Assembly: GCA_050954865.1 (NCBI GenBank)
Contig: JBPBQN010000085.1
Location: 1 to 39,808, forward strand
DNA: 39,808 nucleotides
From: Mucilaginibacter_A sp050954865
Lineage (GTDB): Bacteria > Bacteroidota > Bacteroidia > Sphingobacteriales > Sphingobacteriaceae
Reading direction: 5' to 3'
The notes beneath the pieces are model-generated. The model did no database searches. It had not been told where the DNA came from and worked only from the letters and a program-made list of their open reading frames with translations. The translations under genes were made by a program, and so were the position numbers. Below are positions 17,031 through 24,587 of this stretch, piece after piece; within the stretch, counting starts at the first letter, position 1; every line of letters begins with the position of its first letter.

Positions 17031-17879
17031 TTAATTTTTATTGATATAATATGTTAACAAGTTATTGATAGGCTCTTTAATAATTTTTTTAATGTTGAAT
17101 TGAAGGTCTTGCGCGGTTTCCTGCAATAAATCATCATAAATGGACGAAACTGTTCCTACAAAATAAACAGGCGCCGTTGGGTTTTCTTTAATTAACGGAA
17201 GCGTATAAGTCAGCATAAATTGTTTGAAACCCGATTTTATCAACTCAGCCATAAAAAGTTCTTTTACGTTGTCTTTTACAAAATTGCGAAAAGAACTAAA
17301 AAATACAGCTGGCTGCGGTTGTTTGTACACTTTATCCAGAATCTGTTTTCTGTCGAGGTCAAACTTTTCGTTAAACTTTTTAGTTAAATCCTCCGGCATG
17401 GTTTGATTTAAATAAGCTTTAACAATTTTCGTTCCGATCCAGTTTGCAGAACCTTCATCTGCCAGAATATAACCTAAACCATAATGATTAGGTTTGATTT
17501 TTTTTCCGTCGAAATATGCTGCGTTAGAACCACTTCCTAAAATGCAAACAATGCCTGGCTGATCCTGACAAGTTGCCAGTGCTGCGGCATAGATATCATC
17601 TTCTACCACAACTTTTCCAAACCGGAAAAATTGCGAAAACGCATCAAGAACAATTTGTTTGTGTTTTTGAGAAGTAATGCCCGGTCCAAAGAAATAGATT
17701 TTTTTAATTTCTTCTGCGTGATGGATCAGGTGTATGTTTTTGTTTAGCAAAGAAAGTATGCTTTTTTCATCGCTTGCAAACGGATTGATGCCATTGGTTT
17801 TAAAGGATTGTACAACCGTTTGCTTCTGTGCCAGCTTCCAGTTTGCAAAATTAGAACCACTATACACGATTGCAATCAT
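17031..17879 (-). CDS. BadF/BadG-family (N-acetylglucosamine-kinase-like) protein with degenerate ATP phosphate-1 loop
   Basis: 282 residues of the ASKHA sugar-kinase-like fold. It aligns without gaps over the first 150 residues to the intact paralogue at 19789-20649: FFGPG matches YYGAG near residue 68, D95 matches D95, LGSGSN matches LGTGTN at 114-119, and ILADEGSANWIG matches ILGDEGSGCYIG at 138-149. The phosphate-1 loop, DGGSTKT in the paralogue (residues 6-12), is YSGSNFA here, so the Asp and Lys expected to coordinate Mg-ATP are gone. It lies 4 bases from pfkA and 4 bases from gapA, so it is co-expressed with glycolysis. It may be a weak kinase, or a non-catalytic sugar or sugar-phosphate sensor; the role is unproven. 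Confidence 0.85.
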   Translation of the reverse strand: MIAIVYSGSNFANWKLAQKQTVVQSFKTNGINPFASDEKSILSLLNKNIHLIHHAEEIKKIYFFGPGITSQKHKQIVLDAFSQFFRFGKVVVEDDIYAAALATCQDQPGIVCILGSGSNAAYFDGKKIKPNHYGLGYILADEGSANWIGTKIVKAYLNQTMPEDLTKKFNEKFDLDRKQILDKVYKQPQPAVFFSSFRNFVKDNVKELFMAELIKSGFKQFMLTYTLPLIKENPTAPVYFVGTVSSIYDDLLQETAQDLQFNIKKIIKEPINNLLTYYINKN

Positions 17880-17883
17880 CAGA

Positions 17884-18864
17884 TCAGATGGCTAAAATAT
17901 CTACCATTTCCAACAAATCCGGTTCCAGTTTAAATTCATGGTGCGAAATGGCTTCTTCCAATTCTGCCAGCTGAATGGTGTTTCCTTTCAAGCCAACCAT
18001 TTTGCGCGTTTCACCTTCCAGCAAAGCTTTTACTGCTGCATAGCCTAAACGACTGCCTAATACGCGGTCAAAACTGCTTGGACTTCCGCCGCGTTGCAAA
18101 TGGCCCAAAATAGTTACTTTGATATCGTAGGAAGGAATATGTTCTTTTACATGTTTGGCAATACCATAAACACCGCCATTTTTATCGCCTTCGGCTACAA
18201 TTACAATGCTGGAAGTTTTTTTATTACTGCCCTTTTGCAGGTTTTCAATTAGTTCCTCAATAGCGGTTTCTTTTTCAGGCATCAAAATAGCTTCTGCACC
18301 ACCGGCAATGCCTGCGCGCAAAGCAATACAACCAGAGTCGCGGCCCATTACTTCAATAAAAAACAAACGATCATGTGCATCTGCAGTATCACGGATTTTA
18401 TCCAACGCTTCAACTACAGTGTTGGTTGCTGTATCAAAACCTAAAGTAAAATCAGAACCGTACAAATCATTATCAATAGTGCCTGGTATACCAATCACCG
18501 GAATGTCGTAAATGCGCGAAAAACGCTCGGCACCGGTAAAAGTTCCGTCGCCGCCAATTACAATTAAACCATCAATACCTCTGTTTTTTAAGTTCTGATA
18601 AGCTTTTTCAAGGCCGCTTTCTTCTTTAAATTCAAGGCAGCGTGCCGTTTTTAAAATTGTTCCTCCCAGATGCAAAATATTGCTTACTGAGCGCTCATTC
18701 ATGTCATACATATTGTTGTTGATCAAGCCTTGATAGCCTTGTTTTACTCCAACAACCTGTAATCCATAGTATATGCCTGTTCTTACAACGGCGCGGATAC
18801 AAGGGTTCATTCCCGGTGCATCTCCACCCGAAGTTAATACGGCAATCTTGTTTACTTTAGACAT
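17884..18864 (-). CDS. pfkA: ATP-dependent 6-phosphofructokinase
   Basis: 326 residues. Phosphorylates fructose-6-phosphate to fructose-1,6-bisphosphate. The P-loop region is LTSGGDAPGMNPCIRAVVR (residues 10-28), the nucleotide site GGDGTFTGA spans 104-112, and the catalytic loop PGTIDNDLYG spans 127-136 with Asp131 as base. Gly at both specificity positions (GGDG and PGTIDND) marks the ATP-using rather than pyrophosphate-using type. LGHLQRGGSPSSFDR completes the fructose-phosphate site. It heads a three-gene operon and has a clear TAAGGAG ribosome-binding site 11 bases before the ATG. It is divergent from a Nudix-type regulator, across a spacer containing a small palindrome. Confidence 0.97.
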   Translation of the reverse strand: MSKVNKIAVLTSGGDAPGMNPCIRAVVRTGIYYGLQVVGVKQGYQGLINNNMYDMNERSVSNILHLGGTILKTARCLEFKEESGLEKAYQNLKNRGIDGLIVIGGDGTFTGAERFSRIYDIPVIGIPGTIDNDLYGSDFTLGFDTATNTVVEALDKIRDTADAHDRLFFIEVMGRDSGCIALRAGIAGGAEAILMPEKETAIEELIENLQKGSNKKTSSIVIVAEGDKNGGVYGIAKHVKEHIPSYDIKVTILGHLQRGGSPSSFDRVLGSRLGYAAVKALLEGETRKMVGLKGNTIQLAELEEAISHHEFKLEPDLLEMVDILAI

Positions 18865-18875
18865 TTTTTAACCGA

Positions 18876-18882
18876 CTCCTTA
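18876..18882 (-). promoter_or_regulatory. ribosome-binding site of pfkA
   Basis: TAAGGAG on the minus strand, 11 bases before the ATG at 18864. One of only two clear Shine-Dalgarno sequences I see in the window. Confidence 0.6.
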
Positions 18883-18897
18883 TTTTTGCGAAGATAA

Positions 18898-18914
18898 GGT
18901 GTAATATCTACACC
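18898..18914. promoter_or_regulatory. candidate operator between pfkA and the Nudix regulator
   Basis: GGTGTA (18898-18903) and TACACC (18909-18914) form a perfect 6-base inverted repeat around ATATC. A second palindrome TAATATATTA follows at 18918-18927, and TAATTTTG at 18933-18940 fits the -7 consensus for the plus-strand gene. A site here could regulate both divergent transcripts. Confidence 0.4.
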
Positions 18915-18937
18915 AAGTAATATATTATTTATTAATT

Positions 18938-19669
18938 TTGAGAAGGCGGCGTGCCTGGTCAAACCTCCTAAATTTGGAAACAATACTACCAAAATTTGAT
19001 TCGGTATTCTCTACAGATTGTGTAATTTTCGGATTTCAGGACAATGAACTGAAAATTTTACTCATCGAAAGAATCGAAGAACCTTATAAAGGCTTGCGTG
19101 CCTTGCCCGGCTATATTGTGGGGAAAGATGAAAGTATTGATGATGCTGCCGAGCGGATTTTGTATGAATTAACCGGTCTGCGCGATTTGCACATGGAGCA
19201 GTTTCATACGTTTGGCGATGTTGACCGGCATCCGCAAGGCCGTGTAATTACCGTAGCTTATTATGCGCTGATCCGGATTGATAGTCAGCAGGAATTAAAA
19301 CCAATTACAAATATTGCCCGCGCCGCCTATTGGTATCCGGTAAAAGATTTGGAGAAACTGCCTTTTGATCATAGCAAGGTTTTTGAAACCGGTTTTCAGA
19401 AAATTCGCCGTCGCCTTAGCTATCAGCCTATCGCTTTTGAGTTGCTACCCGAAAAATTTACCTTAACGCAGTTGCAAACGCTGTATGAGGCAATCCTGAA
19501 CAAAAAGCTGGATAAACGCAACTTCCGCAAAAAAATGCTGAGTTATGGGTTTTTAAAAGAACTGGACGAAAAGCAAAAAGGCGTTTCGTACCGTGCCGCC
19601 AAATTGTATCGTTTTGACCGGCGCAAATACAATAAAATTTTCCAGAACGAATTGGGTATTAATGGCTGA
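18938..19669 (+). CDS. NrtR/AraR-like transcriptional regulator: Nudix domain plus winged helix
   Basis: Up to 243 residues. The N-terminal Nudix-like domain includes STDCVIFGFQDNELKILLIE, LPGYIVGKDESIDDAAERIL and LYELTGLRDLHMEQFHTFGD; the Nudix box is degenerate (no REXXEE pattern), as in regulators that bind a ligand instead of hydrolysing it. The C-terminal third (FTLTQLQTLYEAILNKKLDK, NFRKKMLSYGFLKEL) is the winged helix of the NrtR family, which in Bacteroidota controls sugar or NAD genes. The start is uncertain: the frame opens with a TTG at 18938 that overlaps a candidate -7 box (TAATTTTG, 18933-18940), so a TTG at 18974, giving METILPKFDS, is more likely. Divergence from pfkA suggests the glycolytic operon as target. 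The stop overlaps a repeat copy. Confidence 0.85.
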   Translation: MRRRRAWSNLLNLETILPKFDSVFSTDCVIFGFQDNELKILLIERIEEPYKGLRALPGYIVGKDESIDDAAERILYELTGLRDLHMEQFHTFGDVDRHPQGRVITVAYYALIRIDSQQELKPITNIARAAYWYPVKDLEKLPFDHSKVFETGFQKIRRRLSYQPIAFELLPEKFTLTQLQTLYEAILNKKLDKRNFRKKMLSYGFLKELDEKQKGVSYRAAKLYRFDRRKYNKIFQNELGING

Positions 19670-19786
19670 TGCTTCTTTTATCAACTCTTTTTTAGTCTCA
19701 AACTAAATACTTCTGAAGTAAAACTCAATAAAAAACCTGCTTCAATACAAATCAAAGCAGGTTTTTTATACGATAAAAGAAGTATC
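19668..19786. repeat. inverted pair of GAAG-form 15-mers enclosing a terminator
   Basis: GATGCTTCTTTTATC (19668-19682, exact, overlapping the stop codon of the Nudix regulator) and GATAAAAGAAGTATC (19772-19786, one mismatch) face each other across the hairpin at 19731-19767, the same layout as at glgB/gapA but with the other repeat form. Confidence 0.85.
19731..19767. terminator. bidirectional terminator between the regulator and the intact kinase
   Basis: AAAAACCTGCTT (19731-19742) pairs with AAGCAGGTTTTT (19755-19766) around a 12-base loop, with an A-run on the left and T-run on the right, ending the convergent genes on both sides. Confidence 0.85.
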
Positions 19787-19788
19787 GC

Positions 19789-20649
19789 TTATTTACTTAA
19801 AGGAGCCAGTTCTAAATGATATTTTACCAAATCATCTATCGGCGAGCGGATTATTCGGCCAAAATTCATGCCGTATTCATTGGCCGTTTCTTCCAGCACA
19901 TTGCGGAAATTATATCCTACAGAACCAATACAATTGAAAGAATAGTTTTTATAATCCGGATAATGGCTCACCAGATTTTTAAAGAAATCATCAAACGAAG
20001 TTTTTACCAGATTGCGCGAATAAGCAATGTTTGCGGTGTTATCATACACAAACTTGCTGAAACTGGCGCAAAAACGATTTGGCAGCGGCTTGGTATAAAC
20101 CGTATCAATAATATCGTCTGGCGTTAGGTGAAAAGTGTCCCAGAAAGTATCGCGTACTTCCTGCGGCATATATCCGCGCACATAATCAGAAAGTAGTTTT
20201 TTACCGATGTAGCAACCGCTTCCTTCATCACCCAAAATGAAAGCTAATGAATTGATTTTGAAGGTAATATCTTTTCCATCGTAAATGCAGGTATTGGTTC
20301 CGGTTCCTAAAATTGCTGCGAAACCAGCATTTACGCCCAGCAAAGCGCGTGCAGCAGCCATCAAATCATGACCAACAAAAACTTTTGCAGATTTGAAAAC
20401 AGTTTCCATAGCTTCAACCACAATCTGCACTTTATCAGCCACATCACAGCCTGCGCCGTAGTAATATAATTCGGTAATTTCTTCCTTTTTTAAATCAGAA
20501 GGCAAATGCTCATTAAGCGAATTGATAATGTAAGGCTTATCAACAAAAAAAGGATTGTAACCCTCGGTGTTGTAATAAACTTTTTTTCCGAATTCGTTAA
20601 TTAGGCACCAGTTTGTTTTTGTTGAGCCGCCGTCCGCAATAATAATCAT
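19789..20649 (-). CDS. BadF/BadG-family kinase, probable N-acetylglucosamine kinase
   Basis: 286 residues from the ATG at 20649, chosen because it places the phosphate-1 motif at the N-terminus (MIIIADGGSTKTNWCLI); an ATG 36 bases upstream would add an unconserved leader. Motifs: DGGSTKT at 6-12, the likely catalytic D95 in VGHDLMAAARAL, phosphate-2 LGTGTN at 114-119, and the adenosine-side loop ILGDEGSGCYIGKKL at 138-152. The family phosphorylates N-acetylglucosamine or similar sugars in the cytoplasm. It is the intact counterpart of the degenerate paralogue in the pfkA-gapA operon, about 2 kb away. It converges on the Nudix regulator gene. Substrate is inferred from family resemblance only. 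Confidence 0.85.
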   Translation of the reverse strand: MIIIADGGSTKTNWCLINEFGKKVYYNTEGYNPFFVDKPYIINSLNEHLPSDLKKEEITELYYYGAGCDVADKVQIVVEAMETVFKSAKVFVGHDLMAAARALLGVNAGFAAILGTGTNTCIYDGKDITFKINSLAFILGDEGSGCYIGKKLLSDYVRGYMPQEVRDTFWDTFHLTPDDIIDTVYTKPLPNRFCASFSKFVYDNTANIAYSRNLVKTSFDDFFKNLVSHYPDYKNYSFNCIGSVGYNFRNVLEETANEYGMNFGRIIRSPIDDLVKYHLELAPLSK

Positions 20650-20709
20650 AAACCAAGTAGTTAATATTAGGGGTTGAAAATACAATATTAAATACTAATT
20701 CGTTAAAAA

Positions 20710-20741
20710 AAAATCCTGACAACAGAAGTTATCAGGATTTT
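20710..20741 (-). terminator. terminator of the Gly-rich secreted protein gene
   Basis: AAAATCCTGA and TCAGGATTTT pair (20710-20719 with 20732-20741); read on the minus strand the stem is followed by a run of nine T, 35 bases after the stop at 20776. Confidence 0.82.
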
Positions 20742-20775
20742 GTGATTCGTAAATATGAATTTGTGAAAAGTATTT

Positions 20776-21471
20776 TTATGATTTTGGTGATGCTTCTTTT
20801 AGGTGATAAAAATCCAGAACCAGCTGATCCATTTGCCCGTAACGGTATTTTTTATTCTTGATTTTTTCTACAATTTCTGGCTGACTGGCCATAATTTCCG
20901 ACATAATCGGGATGAAATTATCTCTGTTCAACTCTGTTAAACTGTTCGGATTATCACCATAATAATAGGCGTTTTTACCTTTTCCGCCACGGCCGCCGCC
21001 TAAATTAATGCCTAAACCGCCGCCCACTCCGCCACCAAAACTGCCGCCGCCAATACCAAAACTCGGGCGGATTCCAGGTGACATTCCGCTGCCGCCGCCA
21101 GTTGTGGCATATAATTTTAGCGGTTCGTTTACTAAAACCTTTACAAAATCAATGCTTTTGCCGCTCCATTTTTCTGATCGTGGTGCATGGGCAACTGTAA
21201 AGCTGTCTTTTCCAGCTACAAAAGAACGGATCATGGAGGCAGATAATGTTTCTTTTTGCTCACCTTTATCTTTTCGGTACAAAATAAAACCTTCATTATT
21301 TTGCGGACCGCGACCAGAAGGATTAGCCACAATCTGCCCGGCAAATTTTTGACCGTTGGCATCGTAAAAATAGCCGTCGTCCCACTGGTTTAAACCCAGT
21401 TGTGCCGAAGCAGAAAATGCAGTCAGCAATAAAGGAACAAACAAAAGCGCACGAAAAGAAGGTGTTTTCAT
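20776..21471 (-). CDS. secreted protein of unknown function with Gly-rich segment
   Basis: 231 residues from the ATG at 21471, which starts a clean signal peptide (MKTPSFRALLFVPLLLTAFS, cleavage near SASAQ); an ATG five codons upstream is also possible. After it comes a beta-rich region (DDGYFYDANGQKFAGQIV, ASMIRSFVAGKDSFTVAHAP). A Gly-rich low-complexity stretch follows at about residues 120-165 (FGIGGGSFGGGVGGGLGINL), then a charged helical tail (IPIMSEIMASQPEIVEKIKN). I do not recognise the family and assign no function. The C-terminal residues LKEASPKS are encoded by a dispersed-repeat copy at 20789-20803. A strong terminator follows. Confidence 0.75.
   Translation of the reverse strand: MKTPSFRALLFVPLLLTAFSASAQLGLNQWDDGYFYDANGQKFAGQIVANPSGRGPQNNEGFILYRKDKGEQKETLSASMIRSFVAGKDSFTVAHAPRSEKWSGKSIDFVKVLVNEPLKLYATTGGGSGMSPGIRPSFGIGGGSFGGGVGGGLGINLGGGRGGKGKNAYYYGDNPNSLTELNRDNFIPIMSEIMASQPEIVEKIKNKKYRYGQMDQLVLDFYHLKEASPKS
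20789..20803 (-). repeat. dispersed 15-mer repeat, near copy at a CDS 3' end
   Basis: The plus strand reads GATGCTTCTTTTAGG, followed by TGATAAAAATC. It encodes LKEAS, four residues before the end of the Gly-rich secreted protein. Confidence 0.7.
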
Positions 21472-21502
21472 ATCAGGATAAACCATTTTTTAACAATTTT
21501 AT

Positions 21503-21517
21503 TATGCTGTTTTTAAC
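21503..21517 (-). repeat. dispersed 15-mer repeat, near copy
   Basis: The plus strand reads TATGCTGTTTTTAAC, two differences from the ACAG form. It lies 31 bases upstream of the Gly-rich secreted protein's start, in its divergent spacer with ltaE. Confidence 0.5.
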
Positions 21518-21636
21518 AGGTATTTTTTGCTGAGACTATAGTTTTTGTAAAACGTTTATATCAAACTTAAAAAATAAATTAAACAAGCAAAAGGTTGAGC
21601 GATTTGCTTTTATTTTGCAGCAGAAAAATTTAAAAA

Positions 21637-22659
21637 ATGATGACTGTTGATTTAAGAAGTGATACCGTAACCAAACCAACACCAGGAATGCTGGAAGCCA
21701 TGTGGAGCGCCAAAGTTGGCGATGATGTTTATGGTGAAGATGAAACGATAAACGAGCTGGAAATCAAAATTGCAGCCATGTTTGGTATGGAAGCCGCAAT
21801 TTTTTGTCCTTCGGGAACGATGACCAACCAGATTGCCATTAAATGTTTTACGCAACCTTTGGATGAACTGATTGCTGATCAAACTGCACATGTTTACCGC
21901 TACGAAGGCGGCGGAATTGCTTTTAATTCAGCCGTTTCCACACGTTTGTTAAACGGTCCGCGCGGTATTATCTCCGCAGAAATGATCGAACCGGAAATCA
22001 ATGATCCAAATAATATTCATTTTCCGCATACAACTTTAGTGGTTTTAGAAAACACCGTAAATAAAGGAGGTGGCAATTGCTATCACCTAAATCAAATTAT
22101 GCCAATTGCAAATTTATGTGCTAAAAGAAGCATCAAGCTGCATCTGGATGGTGCGCGAATTTTTAATGCGTTAACTTTTACCGGTGATAAAGCTTTGGAT
22201 TATGGAACTTATTTCGACGGCATTTCCGTTTGCTTGTCCAAAGGTTTAGGTGCGCCGGTGGGTTCTGTTTTTCTGGCTGATCAAAATACAATCAAATATG
22301 CACGCCGTTTGCGCAAGGTTTTAGGCGGAGGAATGCGCCAGGCCGGATTTTTGGCCGCAGCCGGAATTTATGCTTTGGATAACAATGTTGCGCGTTTGCA
22401 GCAGGATCATGACCACGCCACACTGTTGGAAGAAACCCTGAACAGTTGCAATTGGGTAAGCAGCGTTTTAAAGGTGGAAACCAACATCATCATTTTTGAT
22501 ACGGTAAAAGAAGCATCTTATTATTTGCCAAAATTGGCCGAAAAAGGAATTAAAGCTACGGCAAATGATCTGCACCGGATCAGGTTTGTAACACATTTAG
22601 ATGTTCATCCGGATCAAATTCAATATACAATTGATATTTTAAAAAGCCTGAACGAATAA
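21637..22659 (+). CDS. ltaE: low-specificity L-threonine aldolase
   Basis: 340 residues. PLP enzyme of fold type I that splits threonine or allo-threonine to glycine and acetaldehyde. Family signatures: VDLRSDTVTKPTPGMLEAM at the N-terminus, VGDDVYGEDETINELE, AIFCPSGTMTNQIA, LHLDGARIFNAL (Asp binding the PLP nitrogen) and SVCLSKGLGAPVGSVF with the Schiff-base Lys. Two adjacent ATGs (21637, 21640) are both usable. The stop overlaps the next gene's start by one base (TAATG), so the two are translationally coupled. Two dispersed-repeat copies lie inside the gene (22120-22134 as AKRSI, 22503-22517 as VKEAS). Confidence 0.95.
   Translation: MMTVDLRSDTVTKPTPGMLEAMWSAKVGDDVYGEDETINELEIKIAAMFGMEAAIFCPSGTMTNQIAIKCFTQPLDELIADQTAHVYRYEGGGIAFNSAVSTRLLNGPRGIISAEMIEPEINDPNNIHFPHTTLVVLENTVNKGGGNCYHLNQIMPIANLCAKRSIKLHLDGARIFNALTFTGDKALDYGTYFDGISVCLSKGLGAPVGSVFLADQNTIKYARRLRKVLGGGMRQAGFLAAAGIYALDNNVARLQQDHDHATLLEETLNSCNWVSSVLKVETNIIIFDTVKEASYYLPKLAEKGIKATANDLHRIRFVTHLDVHPDQIQYTIDILKSLNE
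22120..22134 (+). repeat. dispersed 15-mer repeat, near copy inside ltaE
   Basis: GCTAAAAGAAGCATC, one mismatch from the GAAG form, read as AKRSI. Confidence 0.7.
22503..22517 (+). repeat. dispersed 15-mer repeat, near copy inside ltaE
   Basis: GGTAAAAGAAGCATC, one mismatch from the GAAG form, read in a different frame from the upstream copy, as VKEAS. Confidence 0.7.
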
Positions 22660-23552
22660 TGGAATATGCAACTTTAGGAAAATCAGATTTGCAAATCAGC
22701 AAGATTGCTTTTGGTTGCATGTCGCTTCGGGGAGATGAAAAACAAAATCAAAGTTTGATCGTCAAAGCGTTGGAACTTGGAATCAATTATTTTGATACCG
22801 CAGATTTGTATGAAGATGGCGAAAACGAAATTAAAATTGGAAAACTGCTTAAATCCAACCGAGATAAAATTATTTTGGCATCTAAAGTTGGCAATCAAAA
22901 GTTATCTGATGGCAGCACAAAATGGAATGCAAGTAAAGCTTATATTTTAAACGCTGTGGATGCAAGTTTGCAACGTTTGCAAACCGATTATTTAGACTTG
23001 TATCAGTTGCACGGCGGAATGATAGAAGATAATATCGATGAAACCATTGAAGCTTTTGAAGTGCTGAAACAACAAGGCAAAATTAAATATTATGGTATTT
23101 CTTCCATTCGCCCAAATGTAATTCGCGAATATGTAGCTAAGTCCAACATTGTTTCGGTGATGATGCAATACAGTTTGCTGGATCGTCGGCCGGAAGAAAC
23201 CTGTTTTGATTTGTTGGAGAAAAATCAAATCAGCATAGTTACACGAGGAAGTGTAGCACAAGGTTTACTGGTTGATAAACCTGCAAAGGCTTACTTAAAT
23301 TACACTGAAAAACAGGTGCTAAAAGCAGCACAGGCAATTAAACAAATTTCTGGCGAGAATAGGAGTGAGGCACAAGCTGCAATTCAGTTTGCACTTTTAC
23401 CAAAAGTAGTTGCAAGTGCTGTAATTGGAATTCGTACTGAAGCGCAGCTGATTGATGTTGCAAATACAACTGATTTGCCGAAACTAAGTGATCATGAATC
23501 AGAAGTTTTGGATAATGCAATTACCCCTAATATTTATGGGCAACATCGTTAA
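22659..23552 (+). CDS. aldo/keto reductase
   Basis: 297 residues, NADPH-dependent TIM-barrel oxidoreductase of broad carbonyl specificity. The catalytic tetrad is visible: Asp and Tyr in NYFDTADLYEDGENE, Lys in ILASKVGN and His in LYQLHGG. C-terminal cofactor-binding region KVVASAVIGIRTEAQLIDVA. The ATG shares its A with the ltaE stop codon, so this is a coupled two-gene unit; whether it reduces the acetaldehyde made by LtaE is speculation. No clear hairpin terminator follows, and the AT-rich accessory stretch begins directly afterwards. Confidence 0.92.
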   Translation: MEYATLGKSDLQISKIAFGCMSLRGDEKQNQSLIVKALELGINYFDTADLYEDGENEIKIGKLLKSNRDKIILASKVGNQKLSDGSTKWNASKAYILNAVDASLQRLQTDYLDLYQLHGGMIEDNIDETIEAFEVLKQQGKIKYYGISSIRPNVIREYVAKSNIVSVMMQYSLLDRRPEETCFDLLEKNQISIVTRGSVAQGLLVDKPAKAYLNYTEKQVLKAAQAIKQISGENRSEAQAAIQFALLPKVVASAVIGIRTEAQLIDVANTTDLPKLSDHESEVLDNAITPNIYGQHR

Positions 23553-23574
23553 AATCAAGAGGAACTTATAATTT

Positions 23575-24045
23575 CTAATGAAGCAAAATTTTTATTCTTA
23601 TAACAGAATCTGCAAAAAATAAATCTAAAGCAACAGGTTTTGTTTTTGCAGGCAAGTCGAAAATATTACCTGTTGAAATAGTAGTTGATTGTGGATCGGT
23701 GCCCATTGAATTATAAAATGCGTGAGTAAGTTTGTGATGATTATCCAGTACCAGCCGGAAGTTACTTGGATTTACAAAAACATAACTTCCCTTTATTGGA
23801 TTATTGTTGGTAACTTCTAAATTGTACGAGATTTTTATACTGGTATCGTTCTCGAGTTGGTTTATTACATCTGCAGCTTTCATGTTTTTGATAGCTAAAA
23901 TCACTGCTTTATTTCGCCCGAATACTACACTGTCTGGTATTACTTGGATTTGATAATGACGTAAATTATTTTTTTGGTTACAAGCTAATAAAAAAAGTAT
24001 AATTAGTAAAAAGATTTTTAAACTATACAGTTTGAAGTTTGGCAT
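23575..24045 (-). CDS. hypothetical lipoprotein
   Basis: 156 residues. Lipoprotein signal YSLKIFLLIILFLLACNQKN with the lipobox Cys at residue 22. The mature part has no motif I recognise; it contains MKAADVINQLENDTSIKISY and a C-terminal ALDLFFADSVIRIKILLH, suggesting a small beta-rich domain. It converges on the aldo/keto reductase with a 22-base gap. Base composition is AT-rich like the rest of 23.5-25.5 kb. The function is unknown. Confidence 0.65.
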   Translation of the reverse strand: MPNFKLYSLKIFLLIILFLLACNQKNNLRHYQIQVIPDSVVFGRNKAVILAIKNMKAADVINQLENDTSIKISYNLEVTNNNPIKGSYVFVNPSNFRLVLDNHHKLTHAFYNSMGTDPQSTTISTGNIFDLPAKTKPVALDLFFADSVIRIKILLH

Positions 24046-24198
24046 TATTTCAGCTGTATTTATTATGAGAATTGAAAATTATGATTGGCAAATTATATTA
24101 GTTTTTAATGTTTATAACTGATAGCTGTTTGTCTAAAATTAAAGTACAACTATCTAAAATTAATGCTCCAATTTTATTTTTAGTTCTAAACGAATGTT
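24046..24198. other. AT-rich spacer in the accessory stretch
   Basis: No gene, hairpin or repeat recognised. It probably contains the promoter of the hypothetical lipoprotein at 23575-24045 on the minus strand. Confidence 0.4.
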
Positions 24199-24587
24199 TC
24201 AATATAAACCTGTCAACAGGCTTATAATTTTTTCAAATTCTTTTATATCTTTTGTTTCAATATCTCGAATTTTTGATACTTGTTTGTATGTTTCAGTTGC
24301 AGCTTTGATAGTGTTCTTATGTTTAAAAGTCATAACTTGCTGATAACTTACATTAGCAATTGAATCTGTTTTAAGTTCTTCTTTAATTAATTTTAAATAT
24401 TTTGGATCATCTTTATATGATGATTTATCTTTTTCTAATTTTCCAAAACTAACAGTTTGATAGCTATTTGGGTCATCTAATTTTTTAATAAATATTCTTT
24501 TATATTTTCTTCAGCTTGTTGTTGTGGCGTTTTTGAACATGATACTACCAATAATGTTAATCCTATAATCGTAATTATTCTTTTCAT
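24199..24587 (-). pseudogene. small lipoprotein gene broken by a frameshift in an A-run
   Basis: Starting at the ATG at 24587, the reading frame gives a lipoprotein signal MKRIITIIGLTLLVVSCSKT and QQQAEENIKEYLLKN, then TAG at 24479-24477 after 36 residues. Shifting by -1 in the run of six A just before the stop restores an open frame of about 94 codons to 24199: KLDDPNSYQTVSFGKLEKDK and on to FEKIISLLTGLY. The joined product of about 129 residues looks continuous, since lipoproteins of this kind in Bacteroidota typically run from EYLKK into LDDPKSYE. The junction A-AAA-AAT is also a possible -1 slippery heptamer, so recoding cannot be excluded, but an indel or a sequencing error in a homopolymer is simpler. 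Function unknown. The 5' end is duplicated in tandem. Confidence 0.7.

Noticed and set aside
20650..20685. Upstream ATG at 20685 for the intact BadF-type kinase
   Set aside because: It adds 12 residues without resemblance to the family and displaces the DGGSTKT loop from the N-terminus.
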